NCBI GenBank assembly: GCA_012295275.1 | Contig: CM022665.1 | Coordinates: forward strand, 3,085,167 to 3,149,166 | Length of the DNA stretch: 64,000 nucleotides | Direction: 5' to 3' | Origin: Chrysomallon squamiferum | Taxonomy: Eukaryota; Mollusca; Gastropoda; Neomphalida; Peltospiridae | Part shown: positions 26,392 to 40,100 of the stretch, piece by piece | Numbering within the stretch: position 1 is the first letter of the stretch | Layout of the letters: every line of letters begins with the position of its first letter | Notes under the pieces: generated by a model | Told to the model about the DNA's origin: nothing | What the model saw: the letters and a program-made list of their open reading frames with translations, nothing else | Databases searched by the model: none | Translations under genes and position numbers: made by a program

Positions 26392-26677
26392 AATTTTACC
26401 GACTTTAAAGGACATAGTAGCTAGTTCGTAAGGTACGTTTGTGCGTATATGCGTGTTGTAGTAAAGTAGAGGTGTATATAAACACGTTTTTGTGTATTTT
26501 CTACTACGATCCACGTGGCCCGGACTCGTACAACGGTATTATTACGATAAGCCGTACTTTCTGTCATTGCAGAGCTGCTGTCAGTCAACGCAGTGGGCGG
26601 AGCTTGATTTGAAACGAGGCTGGTGGATAGTAGCCAATATCGAAGAAATACAGCAAAGAGGACAGTAAGGAAGCGCA
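26387..26677 (+). other. Predicted Delta 5' UTR with a possible 140-bp intron and a uORF
   Basis: Between the predicted start site and the ATG there is one other ATG, at 26449. It opens a six-codon uORF (MRVVVK, stop at 26467-26469). A strong donor (GTAAG/GTACGT, intron from 26433) and a strong acceptor (CTTTCTGTCATTGCAG, ending 26572) would excise 26433-26572 and remove the uORF. Whether this small intron is used cannot be told from sequence. CACGTG at about 26506 lies inside it. Confidence 0.4.
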
Positions 26678-26746
26678 ATGCCATCACGAAAGACGGCAGT
26701 TTCTGCCGTTTTGTGGTCAATATATTTACTGTCATACGTTACACAG
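26678..26746 (+). CDS. Delta: Delta exon 1: start codon and signal peptide
   Basis: Encodes 23 residues, [20 protein letters not shown] then VTQ: a short basic n-region and a hydrophobic core typical of a secretory signal. It ends at ACACAG/GTAAGC, phase 0. Signal cleavage probably falls just into exon 2, near [11 protein letters not shown] (residues 26-27). The ATG context is GCGCAATGC. One short upstream ATG exists in the predicted 5' UTR (26449) but is not in this frame. Confidence 0.9.
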
Positions 26747-28587
26747 GTAAGCAGATTTGGTTTTTACTTCGCTTTTGCAACTGCATATATTGACTTTGTT
26801 GTTTCTCAATATGGAAAATGTTTTGTTTAACATGTTTGCATTTTTCCATTTTATTCATCCATACACTTATTTGTATTATATTATGACTATGTGTATTGAT
26901 TGTTTGTTTTTTTTTTTTTTTTTTTTTTTTTAAATAAAATATTACATTTTAAAAACAGTTGATGATGATAATGTTATTAATTCGGATTTTGCTTTTCTTT
27001 CTTTCCATTCTGCCTCAGATCTCTTGTACTGGAGCATTTGAACTTGAACTCAGATCATTCCGCAATGAGCATGGACTTAATATTTACGGAAACTGTTGTA
27101 ATGGTATAAGGACGGGAGGCACGTGTTCTTCGACATGCCATACATTCTTTAGGATTTGTCTTGCACATTACATGGAAAAAATTGGATCGAACCCGGATTG
27201 TACCTACAACTCGCACACGACGCCTGTTCTTGGAAATAATACTATTGACTTCACAAAAAAGGATTATTTACCTCTGGATTACCAGAAACCAATTCGATTG
27301 CAGTTTAGCTTCAAGTGGCCGGTAAGTGAACTGAAACTACTCTTTCTAACGTTACTACGTTTTGGCGCACGGCTCTTCCTCGCTATATTTAGAGGGTGTA
27401 CCTGGATAGCGAGTATGCTCTGCTTGTGAAAGTGGATTCTCGTTCCCAGTGATCTAATGTTACATAAGCAGGCCTAGATCTCTATAACAAGAACATCGTA
27501 CTTCAGGATAGGTAAAGGAAGATTACAGTAAACATGGTTCTATGACTTGTGTTCACCTTGAAACTTTCGTCTTGCACGCGGTGTGTAGTATCTTTAGTGT
27601 TTAAGCGTTAAACTGTGATCTGGTTGTGAAGAACAGTTCATCATGATGCTGAATGTTGAATTGATGTATAAATTTCTAAATTTTTGGCTATGTGCGTTGT
27701 GTGTATGTTTGCACAGATTTGGGTATTTGTGTCTGTTTTAAGGAAGATGGACATGCAGAATTGTTTATATTCGTCGTAATAAATAGATTTATTTAGTGAA
27801 TAGTACAGTATGCATACGTTTCATGAATATGTTAGGAATATTTATATGCTGTTGTCATTGTTGGGGGATTTGTGGCTTTTCTTTTTCTTCACGGTATTTG
27901 AAAGCCAATTAATGTCTTTCCAAAAACGTCTTTTAATATTAGAAGTAATAAAAGTGTTTGGAGATGATAAAATGTTTAGAGAAATATTTAGAAAAAAACA
28001 ACAACAACAATGTACAAATTGTAAAAATGCCGGCAATTTAGGCGAATCTCATGACTGCTTAATAGAACTCGATCTATAATACACATATTTGACTTATTAG
28101 ATTCAAGTACTATTGATTTTTAGCCTGTGGGGAGTCGATGCGTGGAAACAGCTTGTGTGGATCGCTGGCAACGATGGATGAAGCGAACACGAGAACGTTA
28201 TAAAAACCGCCGTGTGTTTACGTTGCTTTTGTAACGGCGGGCCTGTGTTCTTCATTGGCAATACCTGCGATTTTTTTTTTTTTTTTTTTTTTTTTTAAAT
28301 ATGAATTTGTAGAATGCCCCACGTTTAGTCACTAAATAATAATAAGCTATACATACATCATTCAGTAATATTTTGTTTGGATTAAATTTTAAAAAAATAA
28401 TAATAATAAAAAATACGCCTTTAATATAGGAGTTATGGTAATGATGTGTTACAGTATTCTGTAATCAAATCGTGTCCTTGAACCGGTTTAGTCATTTTAC
28501 TGGTAGTCCTGTTCCACACATCTAAATTTTATAATAAAACTGACACGAAATTTGAATTTTAAATGTACATTAACTAATACCGATTGT

Positions 28588-28635
<48 letters not shown>

Positions 28636-30993
28636 TGTGTGTTTTCTTATATCAAATAGATAATGTCGTTCGATATTAGTAGTTTTGCTTGTTTTATAAC
28701 ACTGTACGTTTTGTCGATATTTGTTTACTAACACTGTATAATAATAATTATTATTATTATTATTTTTTTTTTTTTCCAGAGAACATTTTCCATCATCATA
28801 GAAGCTTGGCACGATGCCACATTCAATGGACCATCACCAGGTACGTTACTAGTTTTTCTGTTGGTTTTGCAGATCATACGTCAGCTGTCTTTTATAATGT
28901 GCATAACATTCTCAGCCGAAAAAACAACAACAAAAAAACCTCTCCCTCGATTCAGATTCACTTCAAACAGCCTATCCCAGTACTGTGTGAAGTTTAATCA
29001 TTTATCATCAGTTGTAAAAGTAAAATGAATCTGAATATAGGAAATTGCTTACAACAGTGCGGAAATACGATTTATGGGCTTTGTGCTCTGGATAAATTAT
29101 AATTTAAACGATGGAAGGGACGACAGAGCTATCTTCTTATCCTTATTCAGCTTCGACTTATCTCAACCAGTCTTTGTGTGGCAAAAACAAACTGACAAGC
29201 TCGCGTTCAAAATCATTTTCTCTCTCGATGTAATAATATCCAGCTTCGCATTTTTTTTTTTTTTTTTTTTTTCAACGTAACGAAAATGCTATAGGTCGGT
29301 AAAAGTTCGTTCCGAGCTGATTTACTCGAAGAAGCTGGGATAGTCGACTACTTCTGAAACAAGCAAATTTACACCAATGAGAACTAGAGTGGGGAAAGAG
29401 GCACACTCTCTGTTTGTTATATCTTTATTAAATGATGCCACGGTTAGATAACGCACCACACTTGGTTACGGGGACCAATAGTCTGGGCGCAAAGAAACTC
29501 TCGAGGAGAACAAAGGCAGGCGGCTTTACATCTGGCGCAATCTATACCGCTCCTTGCTTTTCTTCCCCGTAGACAAGCAATTGCTCTCGGGCCCATTTAG
29601 CTCTGCCCGTTTTATCCTTCCTGTCTGTTTTTTTTTTTTTTTTTTTTTTTCTTTTCTTTTATTTTATTTGCACATAATCGACGGCAGCTCGTTTCAATTA
29701 TGTATGATAATTAGTTCATAAATCACAACGGTAATAAGCTGAAGCTGAGGATAACAATCCAGGCAACACATGCTAAAACATGATGTTTACCTCGAGGTTT
29801 TTGGGGTTTTTTTTTTTTTTTTTTTTAGGGGTGGGTTTTTTTTTTTTGTTATTATTAAAGTTTTCTTTCTTTAACTTTTTAAAGGTATTTCTCAGTGACA
29901 GAATATTTAATTGAACCATTTGTTCATGATGAATTAACTAATAAATATTTCGCTGAAGTAAAACGTCAAAACAATAATATACAGCCACGATTTTAATTAC
30001 AAAAAGAAGTTGTGTTTTTTTTTTTTTTTTTACTGCCCTAACCGTTTTAATGATAAATCGTCAAAACGTTTCTAAAAAAAATATCCGGTTACAATTTATT
30101 TCTTGTGGAGTTCTTTTCGAGTAACTTGCTGCAGATTTTTATCTTTGAAACTAGCCTTTGAGAAATAAAACAGCGCGAAATTTCATCTTCCTGATTATTT
30201 AATACAACGTTACAATAATATATGTGGTATATGTAAGTGTGTGTGTGTGTGTGTGCGCGTGTGTGTTTTGTTTTGGAATGGCAGGCGCGAGACTGGCTCG
30301 TGCTGATTTACTGCGATTTGTGCTGGCAGAGTGCAACACGTTATTCCTACTCATACGTCAACTGGTCAGCCGTTAAGCCTCGCATCTGTCCGGTCAGCAG
30401 TCACATCTGTCGTTGCCTTTCACTGACCACAGAAATGTTCATCTTGAAGCAACAATGGCTAGTACAATTAGGTCATTCGCATTAATGCTCACATTCCAAA
30501 GCTCTATACGTTGATTTGTAATAGCTTCTTGGCATCGTAAACTGATGCACAATTTAAGCCATCTGGTATTATGATTAATTTTTTTGTTTAAATATATGTT
30601 TATACCTTTTTCTCTTCTTTTTTTTTTTTTTTTTTTTTGTTTTTGTTTTGTTTGTTGTTGTAATGTTAAACATTATGTTAATTATAAATATATGTAATGC
30701 TTGCTACTTTTGCAAAGATCTATACTAAAAGGGGTTTTTTTTATTATTATTATTGTTGTATAGCTATTACGTGTTATCTGTATTTTGTTATAATGCAGAA
30801 AGCATAGCTTTTCTATTATTAGCCCTCGCATTTACAGTCTCCTGCAGATCGGTAAAGAGAGAGTTTTTTTTATTATGCAAAATGTGATACGGTATCCATG
30901 AAAGCGAGTTTAACACTTTGGAGGGATTTCGTTTGAAAGCTGATTTGAAATTTAGATAGAAACGATTATTTGTTAATAGTGATGGAAAAGGAA

Positions 30994-31035
<42 letters not shown>

Positions 31036-32175
31036 TTAAAAAGCAGTTGCATTTTGCCACGAACTGTTATGATTATTATAATTTTTGTACGTAAAATATT
31101 GAATATGTAGATGCACTATTTAAAGCCTTCGAAACGATTAATATAAAAAAAATAATAATAATAATGATTAACCCAGATAATCTGTCGTGTGTGATGCAAA
31201 ATCTGATATAAACTGTTTACATAAACAATTGTCTATAAATATTACATGTAAATTAAATGTTAATACAAAACATATGTACTGAGCTGCGAGCAGTATTGCT
31301 GGATGAGTGGCGTTGTCACAGATGGCGCTGTAGTCTGACCTACAACTGTGTGACGCGACAGGTGGTGCTACTTGTAAACATTCACGGAGTACACGGTTGA
31401 AGAGAAAAACTACTCGTATAACTGGAACAACGTACGCACGTACACACATCGCACAAAAACCGAGATAACACAAATATATTCTGTCTGTCAAACGTTTAGG
31501 TGTTTCTTACGTAATAGATTTTCAGCTTTCATCTGGGTAATAGAAAGAAAGAAAGAAAATAAAAACAAAAAAAAAAAAAAAAAAAGTTTGCTTCTTGAAC
31601 GTCTTTACTTTATTATTCATCACCTTTTAAAATGTTTTCCCAGAGCAGCCGTATCTTTTTTTTCTATCTGATACCTGGAAAATACTGGGTTTTGGGATTT
31701 TCCCACACCTCAGCTGAAACTGTGGCAGATAATTTAAGGTGCTCGTTATTTTCCCTTCAGTTATTCAGTCGTGCATGTCGCTTGAAAGGATCCGGGACAA
31801 TAGCTATTGATCGCTGGACTGAAGCGCAGACAAGAATTGTCACCAGAATTGGGCGTGCGATTCCATTAATTACTCAGTTTTACGTTCCTTTCAGGGACAT
31901 TGAAAAGTAACTGGTAATGTATTCTGTGTGGACATGGGATCCGGGTAACACGAAATACAAAACCTATGTGACATAAACCCCGAGATCGCGCAGAGAATCG
32001 TACTAAATAACAACCTTTCTACCTCCAGCTGCTACCACGGTTCTCTGCTGCTTGTATTGATGCCGTACCCAGTCTGTGTCTCAGGATCTGCATCACAATG
32101 TGAATTTAAAATGTGAAAAAGGTTAACAAGAAAACATTCGTCACAATCCCTTCTCAGTTTGAAATGAGAGAGAGA

Positions 32176-32214
<39 letters not shown>

Positions 32215-35200
32215 CACTCCCCATAATCGTAATCCTTCATTCAGAAAAGAGAAAGGAACGAAATGTGATTTAAGAGAAATTACAAAATCATTCTTAGTTG
32301 ACATGATGCAATGTCTGCTGAAGAAACTCACCCAGTGAGCTCATTCAGAACATGTAGCACCCAGACAAGATCGATATTCTTGTTTTCTCAGTTTCTACTA
32401 CAAACCAGACGTAGTAGTACCTTTTGACACACATTCTATTCTAGGATTACCGTATTTGCCACGAGGCGTCTTTTTTGCGGTTGCACAATTTTCACTCATT
32501 TTTTGTTATGCTAATGCTGAAAAATGTTATTACATAACCAAATGTCGTACTGAAATGTATACAGTTCGTCAGCGGCATAGTACAATAAAGCAACTAAACG
32601 ACCTATTTGTTTTTTCGAGGACCGCCTTTTTTCTTATTGTTTTTGGGTTTTTTTTGGAGGGGGGAACAACCATCGTGTATCCAGATTGAGTTGCAATATT
32701 AATACATATTATCATCATTTCTGGTTAACAAACCAAATGGTCATTAACCTTTCGTTATCCATATTTCATTGTATTTAAAAAGAAAGAAAGAAAAAAAAAA
32801 AAAAGAGCTAAGAATATTCTAAATAAAGGCTTATTATCATATTGACGTCTCGTCCGCTTACAATAGTTTCCAGTTCAAACTGAGTCTAATGCAAGCCATT
32901 TTAGCAACGTAGAGATACCTGTGAAAAGTCTGGAACCAAAAAGAGCCTTTAGACCGAGTTTGTTGAAGACAAAACACAAGTACTGTTCAGCACGCGAACA
33001 ACTGGTTTCCTTTTCATTTGCAGTCAGTGAACCGTACACTCTTGTTTGAATCTTACAAGAACGTTAACGAACGCCTTCAGTTGAAGAGAAATTTTATTAA
33101 ACAACCATCATGTATTCATTCAGTTTGTAATGACTTCGTTCTATACCCAGCGACCTTTCCTTAATTACACCATTTAAGTGGATTTGGCAAACAGCAGTAC
33201 AACAACGACTATTATATTCTTAATATTGGTAACGTCATATAATGTGTAAGTTCAAGATAGGGAAAGTAGCATTTTTATATTATTCAAACGTTTACTACTA
33301 AAAAAACAACATTATATTTGTATTGTTTTTGTTTTCTGTATTTGACCATGTCGTTGTTCCTCTTGATCAATGATTAAATGGATAATTTTCCACTGCAATT
33401 CGAAACTGAACAAATGAAACATTTGTTGCTGTGCAGATAAGCAGATAACTTGTGCCATTCAGTCATCCTGAAAATCATTTATAAATCAGCGGCCTTAATG
33501 AGATTAGCGAAATCCGCATTACACCGTTAGACAGGTTCAGTCAGTAAAGTTGCAACAGAGTGCTCGAGCTTCTCTAATAAAACGAGACCCCTTGTCCATT
33601 GAAATCCCTGGAGATATCACGAATACCGCATGTTTGTGCGAAATTGACAGTTAACTAATGTTCTCTTTGTTTCACAGTTATTCTCAGTGGCATTAACATT
33701 CGTGTTAGTAAATTTCTTTTAAAATGTTACAAGGGATCTGATGACGCTGATGATAAATATCGTTATTTTCTTTGAATAAATTTATGTTTTTTTGTTATTA
33801 GAGATTCTTTCTTTGAATTTTTTTTTTTTTTTTTTTTTTTTTTTTCATAGTTTCTTATTTCACTGTAAACTAAACGAAGACCTTGGCTACTGCCATGCAC
33901 TAAGTGGAATAAATAAAAAAAAAATATCTTTTTGCAATAACATGAACATATTTTCCCGTTCCAGGAAGTACGAGAGAGCAGATAGCCAGATTAGCCACGC
34001 AGGGCAGTGTCGAAGTGGGAACAGAATGGAAAGTGTTGAACTATAGTTCTCGTTACACTAATTTGGAGTACCGATACAGAGTGACATGTGATGAATACTA
34101 CTACGGCGACGGCTGCACTCAGATGTGTCGCCCACGTGACGACAGTTTCGGACATTACCGTTGTGATAAAAATGGCGACAAAGTGTGTATTGACGGCTGG
34201 ACTGGCGACTACTGCGAACAAGGTTAGTATTTTTTTTAACTTTCTCATTAACACTGAGAATTTCAAATATAAATTAACATTTTCCAGTTTACAAGATACA
34301 ACAAATATTAGCTGTTTGTATTAAACGTATTTAAATGCATGTCATTTCACAACTGGTCGTATTTTATTGTTTTTACGCGACTTGTGCAGAATACGGTGGT
34401 GTGTAAAAAATCTAGCTTTGAAGTCATTTGTTTTTTCAGTGCAATCGTTCCGATTTTGTTTTGAACGTAATCAAAATAACTTGTTAAACGTTTTATAGCG
34501 CCTCTGAAATTTCGTTTTGCCTAATCGCTTGGTGCGAGGTGTCTACGTGAAATTCTCATCCGATAATCTGTTGTCTAGACGCTCCTCTCATCACAGTTTG
34601 TAACAAATTGGTCTGCTGGGCTTGAAGACGGTCTCTTCTGTTAGACGAAGCAAACGCTTCCACTGACCATAATTTCTTTTCTTGTTCAGCGATGATTGCA
34701 ATTACTCGCGCCCGACAGAAAACCGTGAAATAGCTTCACTTCAAACAAGTAGGGCAACTACAGTTTTAAAAATAATATTCGTATTTTGCTTGTTGTAAGA
34801 AAGCAAAGCAGTAAGTGCAAATCAATACTGAAAATATTACAGAGTAGTGTCGAGTTCCACGTCACGTAACTAAAGTCGACAAAATACAGCAAACTGAACT
34901 GTTGTTTAAATATCTGATAAAAATTTGATATGTGGAGAAAAAGAAATGCATTTTGTTTTTTTATTATTATTATTATTTACATTTTTATTTTGCTATTTTT
35001 TAAATCACATTTAGTATACATCTTTCGGTAACGTTATTGTAATGAAAATAAAAAATTTGTATAAAAAAAAAAAAAAAAAAAAAAAATGAATATCATAAAA
35101 ACAACAGCTGTATTCAAACGACCTATAAACCAACCACCAACTGTTTTAATTTGTCAAGTCCAAAATAAACAAGTAAAAATGAAATTGGCTTGAATTTAAA

Positions 35201-35246
35201 TCGTCAGGTAATGTATCAGTGTCAGTATAGTCATGTACTGATATTG

Positions 35247-35328
<82 letters not shown>

Positions 35329-37139
35329 AATCATATACACACACACACACACACACACAGGTTTAAATATAATACATAACGGAAATTAAAATTGATTTGT
35401 AATTTGAAAGTGCTTACACGCAATCATTATTATACTTACACCACACATGTATATGTATAGATATAGATAGATATGGAGCCAGTATCGGTTGAGTAATAAT
35501 AATAATAATTCATTGTTTGCTTTATGACGTGAGACGTGGGTGTAGTGCAATAATTACACTTTTCAGTGATGGAGAAACGGCTACTTGTGGCCAGTGTTTG
35601 GCTTCTGTATAATGCAGCTGAATATGAGCCACATTAACGCCATCTGTTACACTTGCACTGCAAAGGATGTAGTGTTAACGAAGTCAAGGTCACAAATATT
35701 TTTTTTTTCCACGTTTTTGTTTTGTTGTTGTTGTTGTTATTTTATTATTTTTTTATTATTATTATCATTATTATTATTATACTTATTTCGAAAATAAAAG
35801 TAACATTATAAACGAAAATGCACTTTCTTGTTAATAAAATGTATATGAAAAATAATGATCGTAATATTTTATCAATTCATTACAGTAAAAACTTGATCGT
35901 CCCTTCTATATATATTTAATAAACCTCTCTGTAGCTAAATGTGAACACACCTTGTTTTATCCGGCATTTTGATTTTTCTTCCGGTTGACCGTTTCCAATA
36001 AATATCAAGTGCATTGATTTGGCAGCCATATTACGCATATTGTAAATCGCTTTACACACCAGCTAGGCATCATTCCCAACACACGTCGAGTATACTGCTT
36101 TATTTACGTCTACGTTTTTTTTTGTTGTTTTTCTTTAACTAGCTTTTTCTCTTCTAGTGCTTCACCTTTATGCTTCTAGATTATTTTGAAAAATAAAAAC
36201 TGATAACGCGTTACCGTTATCAGAATTTTTCTTCTTTTTTTTTCTTTTTTAAAAAAAAAAAACGAAAAAAAAAATAACGAAAAAAAGAAAAATAATAATA
36301 ACCAAAAAAAAAAAAAAACCCGAGAAACTTTTCCATTTTCCCCCCTCTCACTGTTAGCTCAAAAGATAGATAATCTGAAGAAAATAGTGCAATAAGCAAA
36401 AGATAAAAGCGCCGAAACAGCAGGTGCGTTCAAGTCTCGAGTGAGCCCAGAGCGACTGGGCCAGCTGACATTTGCCACGAGTAAATGATTGATGTTTGAA
36501 AGGAAAGCTTATAACGAACTGGCTCGATGGGCGGGACAAAGAACTTGTCCCACTTTATTTTCCTCATAATTTATATAATCCACATTATGTTAATAACAAC
36601 ATAATCCGGTCGTCCGAGTACAAATTAGGCATTCGTTTAAATTTTTTGTTTTATTATCTTGGTTGTTTTTTTTGTTTGTTTGTTTGTTTTGGTTTTTTTG
36701 TTTTTGTTTTTTTACCAACGTAATTATCAGATTTTTTTATTAAAAAAAAAAATACATTATAATTTTTTGAAAATGCTTCCAAAAGTTTTGTTTTATTTTT
36801 TTTATTTTTTTTGTATGCAGACTTCACAAAAATTGCTAGATTGTTAAATTATGTTATTAAAAAGACGGCTCTTTCTCAGAAGAAAAATAAAAATAATAAA
36901 ATAAACAAATAAATAAATAATGTAAAAATAAAACAAAGGAAAATAGCTATAATATTTGCTGTTGCAACTAATACTGATACCACTGCAGTAAACATTTCGA
37001 TATGCTTCTTCGCTATAACGTTTTATGTGTCAACTGTTGGTTTAAATTCCGAAGCAAAGAAAACGGTTTAACACTCGAGTGATTTCTCTGTGAGGAACAA
37101 GTACTTCTGTCTAACCGGATAGCAGGTGTTAGTGAAATC

Positions 37140-37183
<44 letters not shown>

Positions 37184-40100
37184 AGAAGTGGGTCATATAA
37201 CTGCTGCTTGGTTTAAGTGCTCGGGTAGCGCAGATGTCCAAATACACCCATATTCCAAACCGGCCCGACACGCAGACATCTGGCTTGTGATAAATTCCTC
37301 TTTTTAACTTTTATAACCTAGATTACCGCTTCACCGCATTTTCTTTAAAATTAAGTGTTTCTTTTCTACTTAACCGTAATGTCCGCCAGCTTCAGTCATT
37401 TAAAAAAAAAAAAAAAAAAAAAAAATATCGAGTCTAATAATATGAGATGTGAAATAATATAGAAAGTATTTGTCTGGATAATTGTCTCCGGATTAGACTC
37501 TGAATCTATCACGATTAATAACTTCGAAATGCATCCATACCCAAAAGAAGCCACTTTGGATTCTAATCCAAAAATAATGATGAAAACGTAAAGAACGGCG
37601 TGTTGGCCATAACTTTTCATTTCGTGTGACATCCCCGTAACGCCACCACAGACTGCTGTCGCCGTTGACGTGATGTCACTGACAAGATTACTGAAATCCG
37701 ATCACGAAGACGTCGAAGATGATGACACATTTCATCCCATTGACAGAGACCGCTGTGTTAATACCCAGCTCTGACTGGTTACAACATCGAACACGTCTTC
37801 GCCAAGTCGGAATCCACTCATCTCACGAGTGCTAATGACATCATCATCTCTGACATACAACTGCTACAACAGAGACAACTAAACTAACTTCTGATACGTG
37901 GTATATCCATTTAAAAAAGAAATCGAATACAAAATTCTACAATCTACTGCAGTCAGATTTTATTTTATGAACAGCAAGATTCCTAGCTGTACTAACGTGC
38001 TATGTGCGATAACAAATAATTTATCGTGTGTAAACATTTTTAAATGGGGAAACATTTGAGCGGCAAATTCGTCAGAAAAGCTGCCGATTTTCTTCAGTTT
38101 TATTTGATTTATTTAAATGCCGCCAGAAATCTAATGTAATTTGTTTTTTTGTTTCTTTCAGCAATGTGTCTTCACAACTGTCACAAAAGTCATGGTTACT
38201 GCGACGTGCCCAACGAGTGCAAGTGAGTATTATTTCTTTTTCTTTTCTTTACTCAAGTTATTTATTTCAAATTTGGTAAGAGATGGGAAGAAAATAAACT
38301 ATTTTGTTACATTCAGTTAACTGAATATTGCATTTGTTCATTGGTGCTGTAGTTGCAAAAAGGTGCTAGTAGCTTTTAATAAACAAAAAACCCCAAATAA
38401 CAACAGAACCAAAAAAAAAAAAAACCCACAAAAATATATTTCAGTTACAATATTTTGTAACGTTAAATTGAACAGTAAAACACAAGAGCATCCAACAAAC
38501 GTATACAACAAACGTAAAATGGTTAGTTACGAAGTACAGACAACACGTCTAGTGCAGCCATGTACCTCACTGTATTAAATTATGCAGTAAGTGCAATTGG
38601 TACGTGCAAGGAGTGTAAGCTGGGGGTAACTATCGAATAACGCCATAAAAACAAATACGCAAACAATTGCTTCATAGCATCGCGTGGATAACCGGTCTTA
38701 TCGTATGCTGCACGCGACTCGAATTAGTCGTCGTCAGTTCGCAGCAGTTGGCTTCCAACCGTGGGAAAATTCTCCTCTTTTGACGTTTACACAGTAAAAT
38801 ATCCTCCCCGTATGCTCGGTGTTCTGTGCTTCCAATTCACCTCAACCCAAGCGTGACGACGAAGACACGGCAGCAGTTTATTCGCTATCCCATCTTGCAA
38901 GCCTGTCTTTCTTCCACTTTCCCGTTTACTGATAAAACTCGAAGAATTCAGCTGAAGCATGAAATAGCACGTGTTAGAGTCAGAGGAGCGATGTGTTTTC
39001 AGTTATTAAGTAATTAGCAGAACACAAACAGCATACGACTGTTTAACACTGTTTACGTCTGACCCGAAGTATTGATAATTCGAATTAGTTCATCTGTTTT
39101 GAAAAATAAAACAACACTGATAAGATTACAGTCTTTCCAGTTCATTGTTTCAGTGCTATTACTTTATTTAATAATAATAAAAAAAAAAAAAGTGGGAATA
39201 GCTGATCTACTAATCAAGTGATACACTTTATTTATTTATTTATTTATTTTTAATTCTGCGACCCTCTGTGTACATTCAGACTAAACATAACTGAACAGAA
39301 CCACAATAATTTTAAGAGAAATAAATGATGTTCATACAAAAAAATTTCATTTCAAAATCTAACTTGTACAAAACGCCCTCATTAATCATGTCCTTGGTAA
39401 CAATAGCGTTATTATTAAAGTTACGACATCAAAACAATTACATTATTAACTAAATGTGTTGGTTATTTTTACAGATGTCTCATGGGCTGGCAGGGGCCAT
39501 ACTGTAACCAGTGCATTCCTTACCCTGGCTGCCAGCACGGCTCGTGCTCCAAGCCCTGGGAGTGCAACTGTCAGGAAGGATGGGGTGGTCTGTTTTGCAA
39601 TCAAGGTATGTATTCAAAATTGTGAGATTCATAATTTAAAAAAAAGAGGAAAAAAAGAAAAAGAAACAGTAGCAAAATGTTGCTTTTTAACCTTTCATTG
39701 TTGCCTGTTAAATAAAGATCAAAGAATTTAAAAAAAAAAAAAAAAAAAAAGAGCCAAAAACTTATTGATCTACATCTGTTCAAACAGTTTTTTATTTATT
39801 ATTATTATCATAATTATTTTAAACTGGTTCTTCAGTTCATCACAGTGTTATTTAAAATTATGAACGATAGTGCTGATTAAATCTTTCATGTTTCAGATCT
39901 GAACTTCTGCACACACCACACGCCATGTAAAAACGGAGGGACGTGTACAAACACGGGGCAGGGCAGTTACACGTGTACCTGTCGCCCTGGCTTTAACGGT
40001 ACAAACTGCGAGGTGGAGATAGACGACTGCGAACGGCAGCCATGTTTAAATGGAGGCACTTGTGAGGTAAATAATGTTTGTCAAAATACAGTGTATCAAT

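Noticed and set aside
26421-26735. Minus-strand 104-codon open frame across the Delta promoter and exon 1
   Set aside because: Overlaps the Delta promoter, 5' UTR and signal-peptide exon on the opposite strand, with no splice or homology support.
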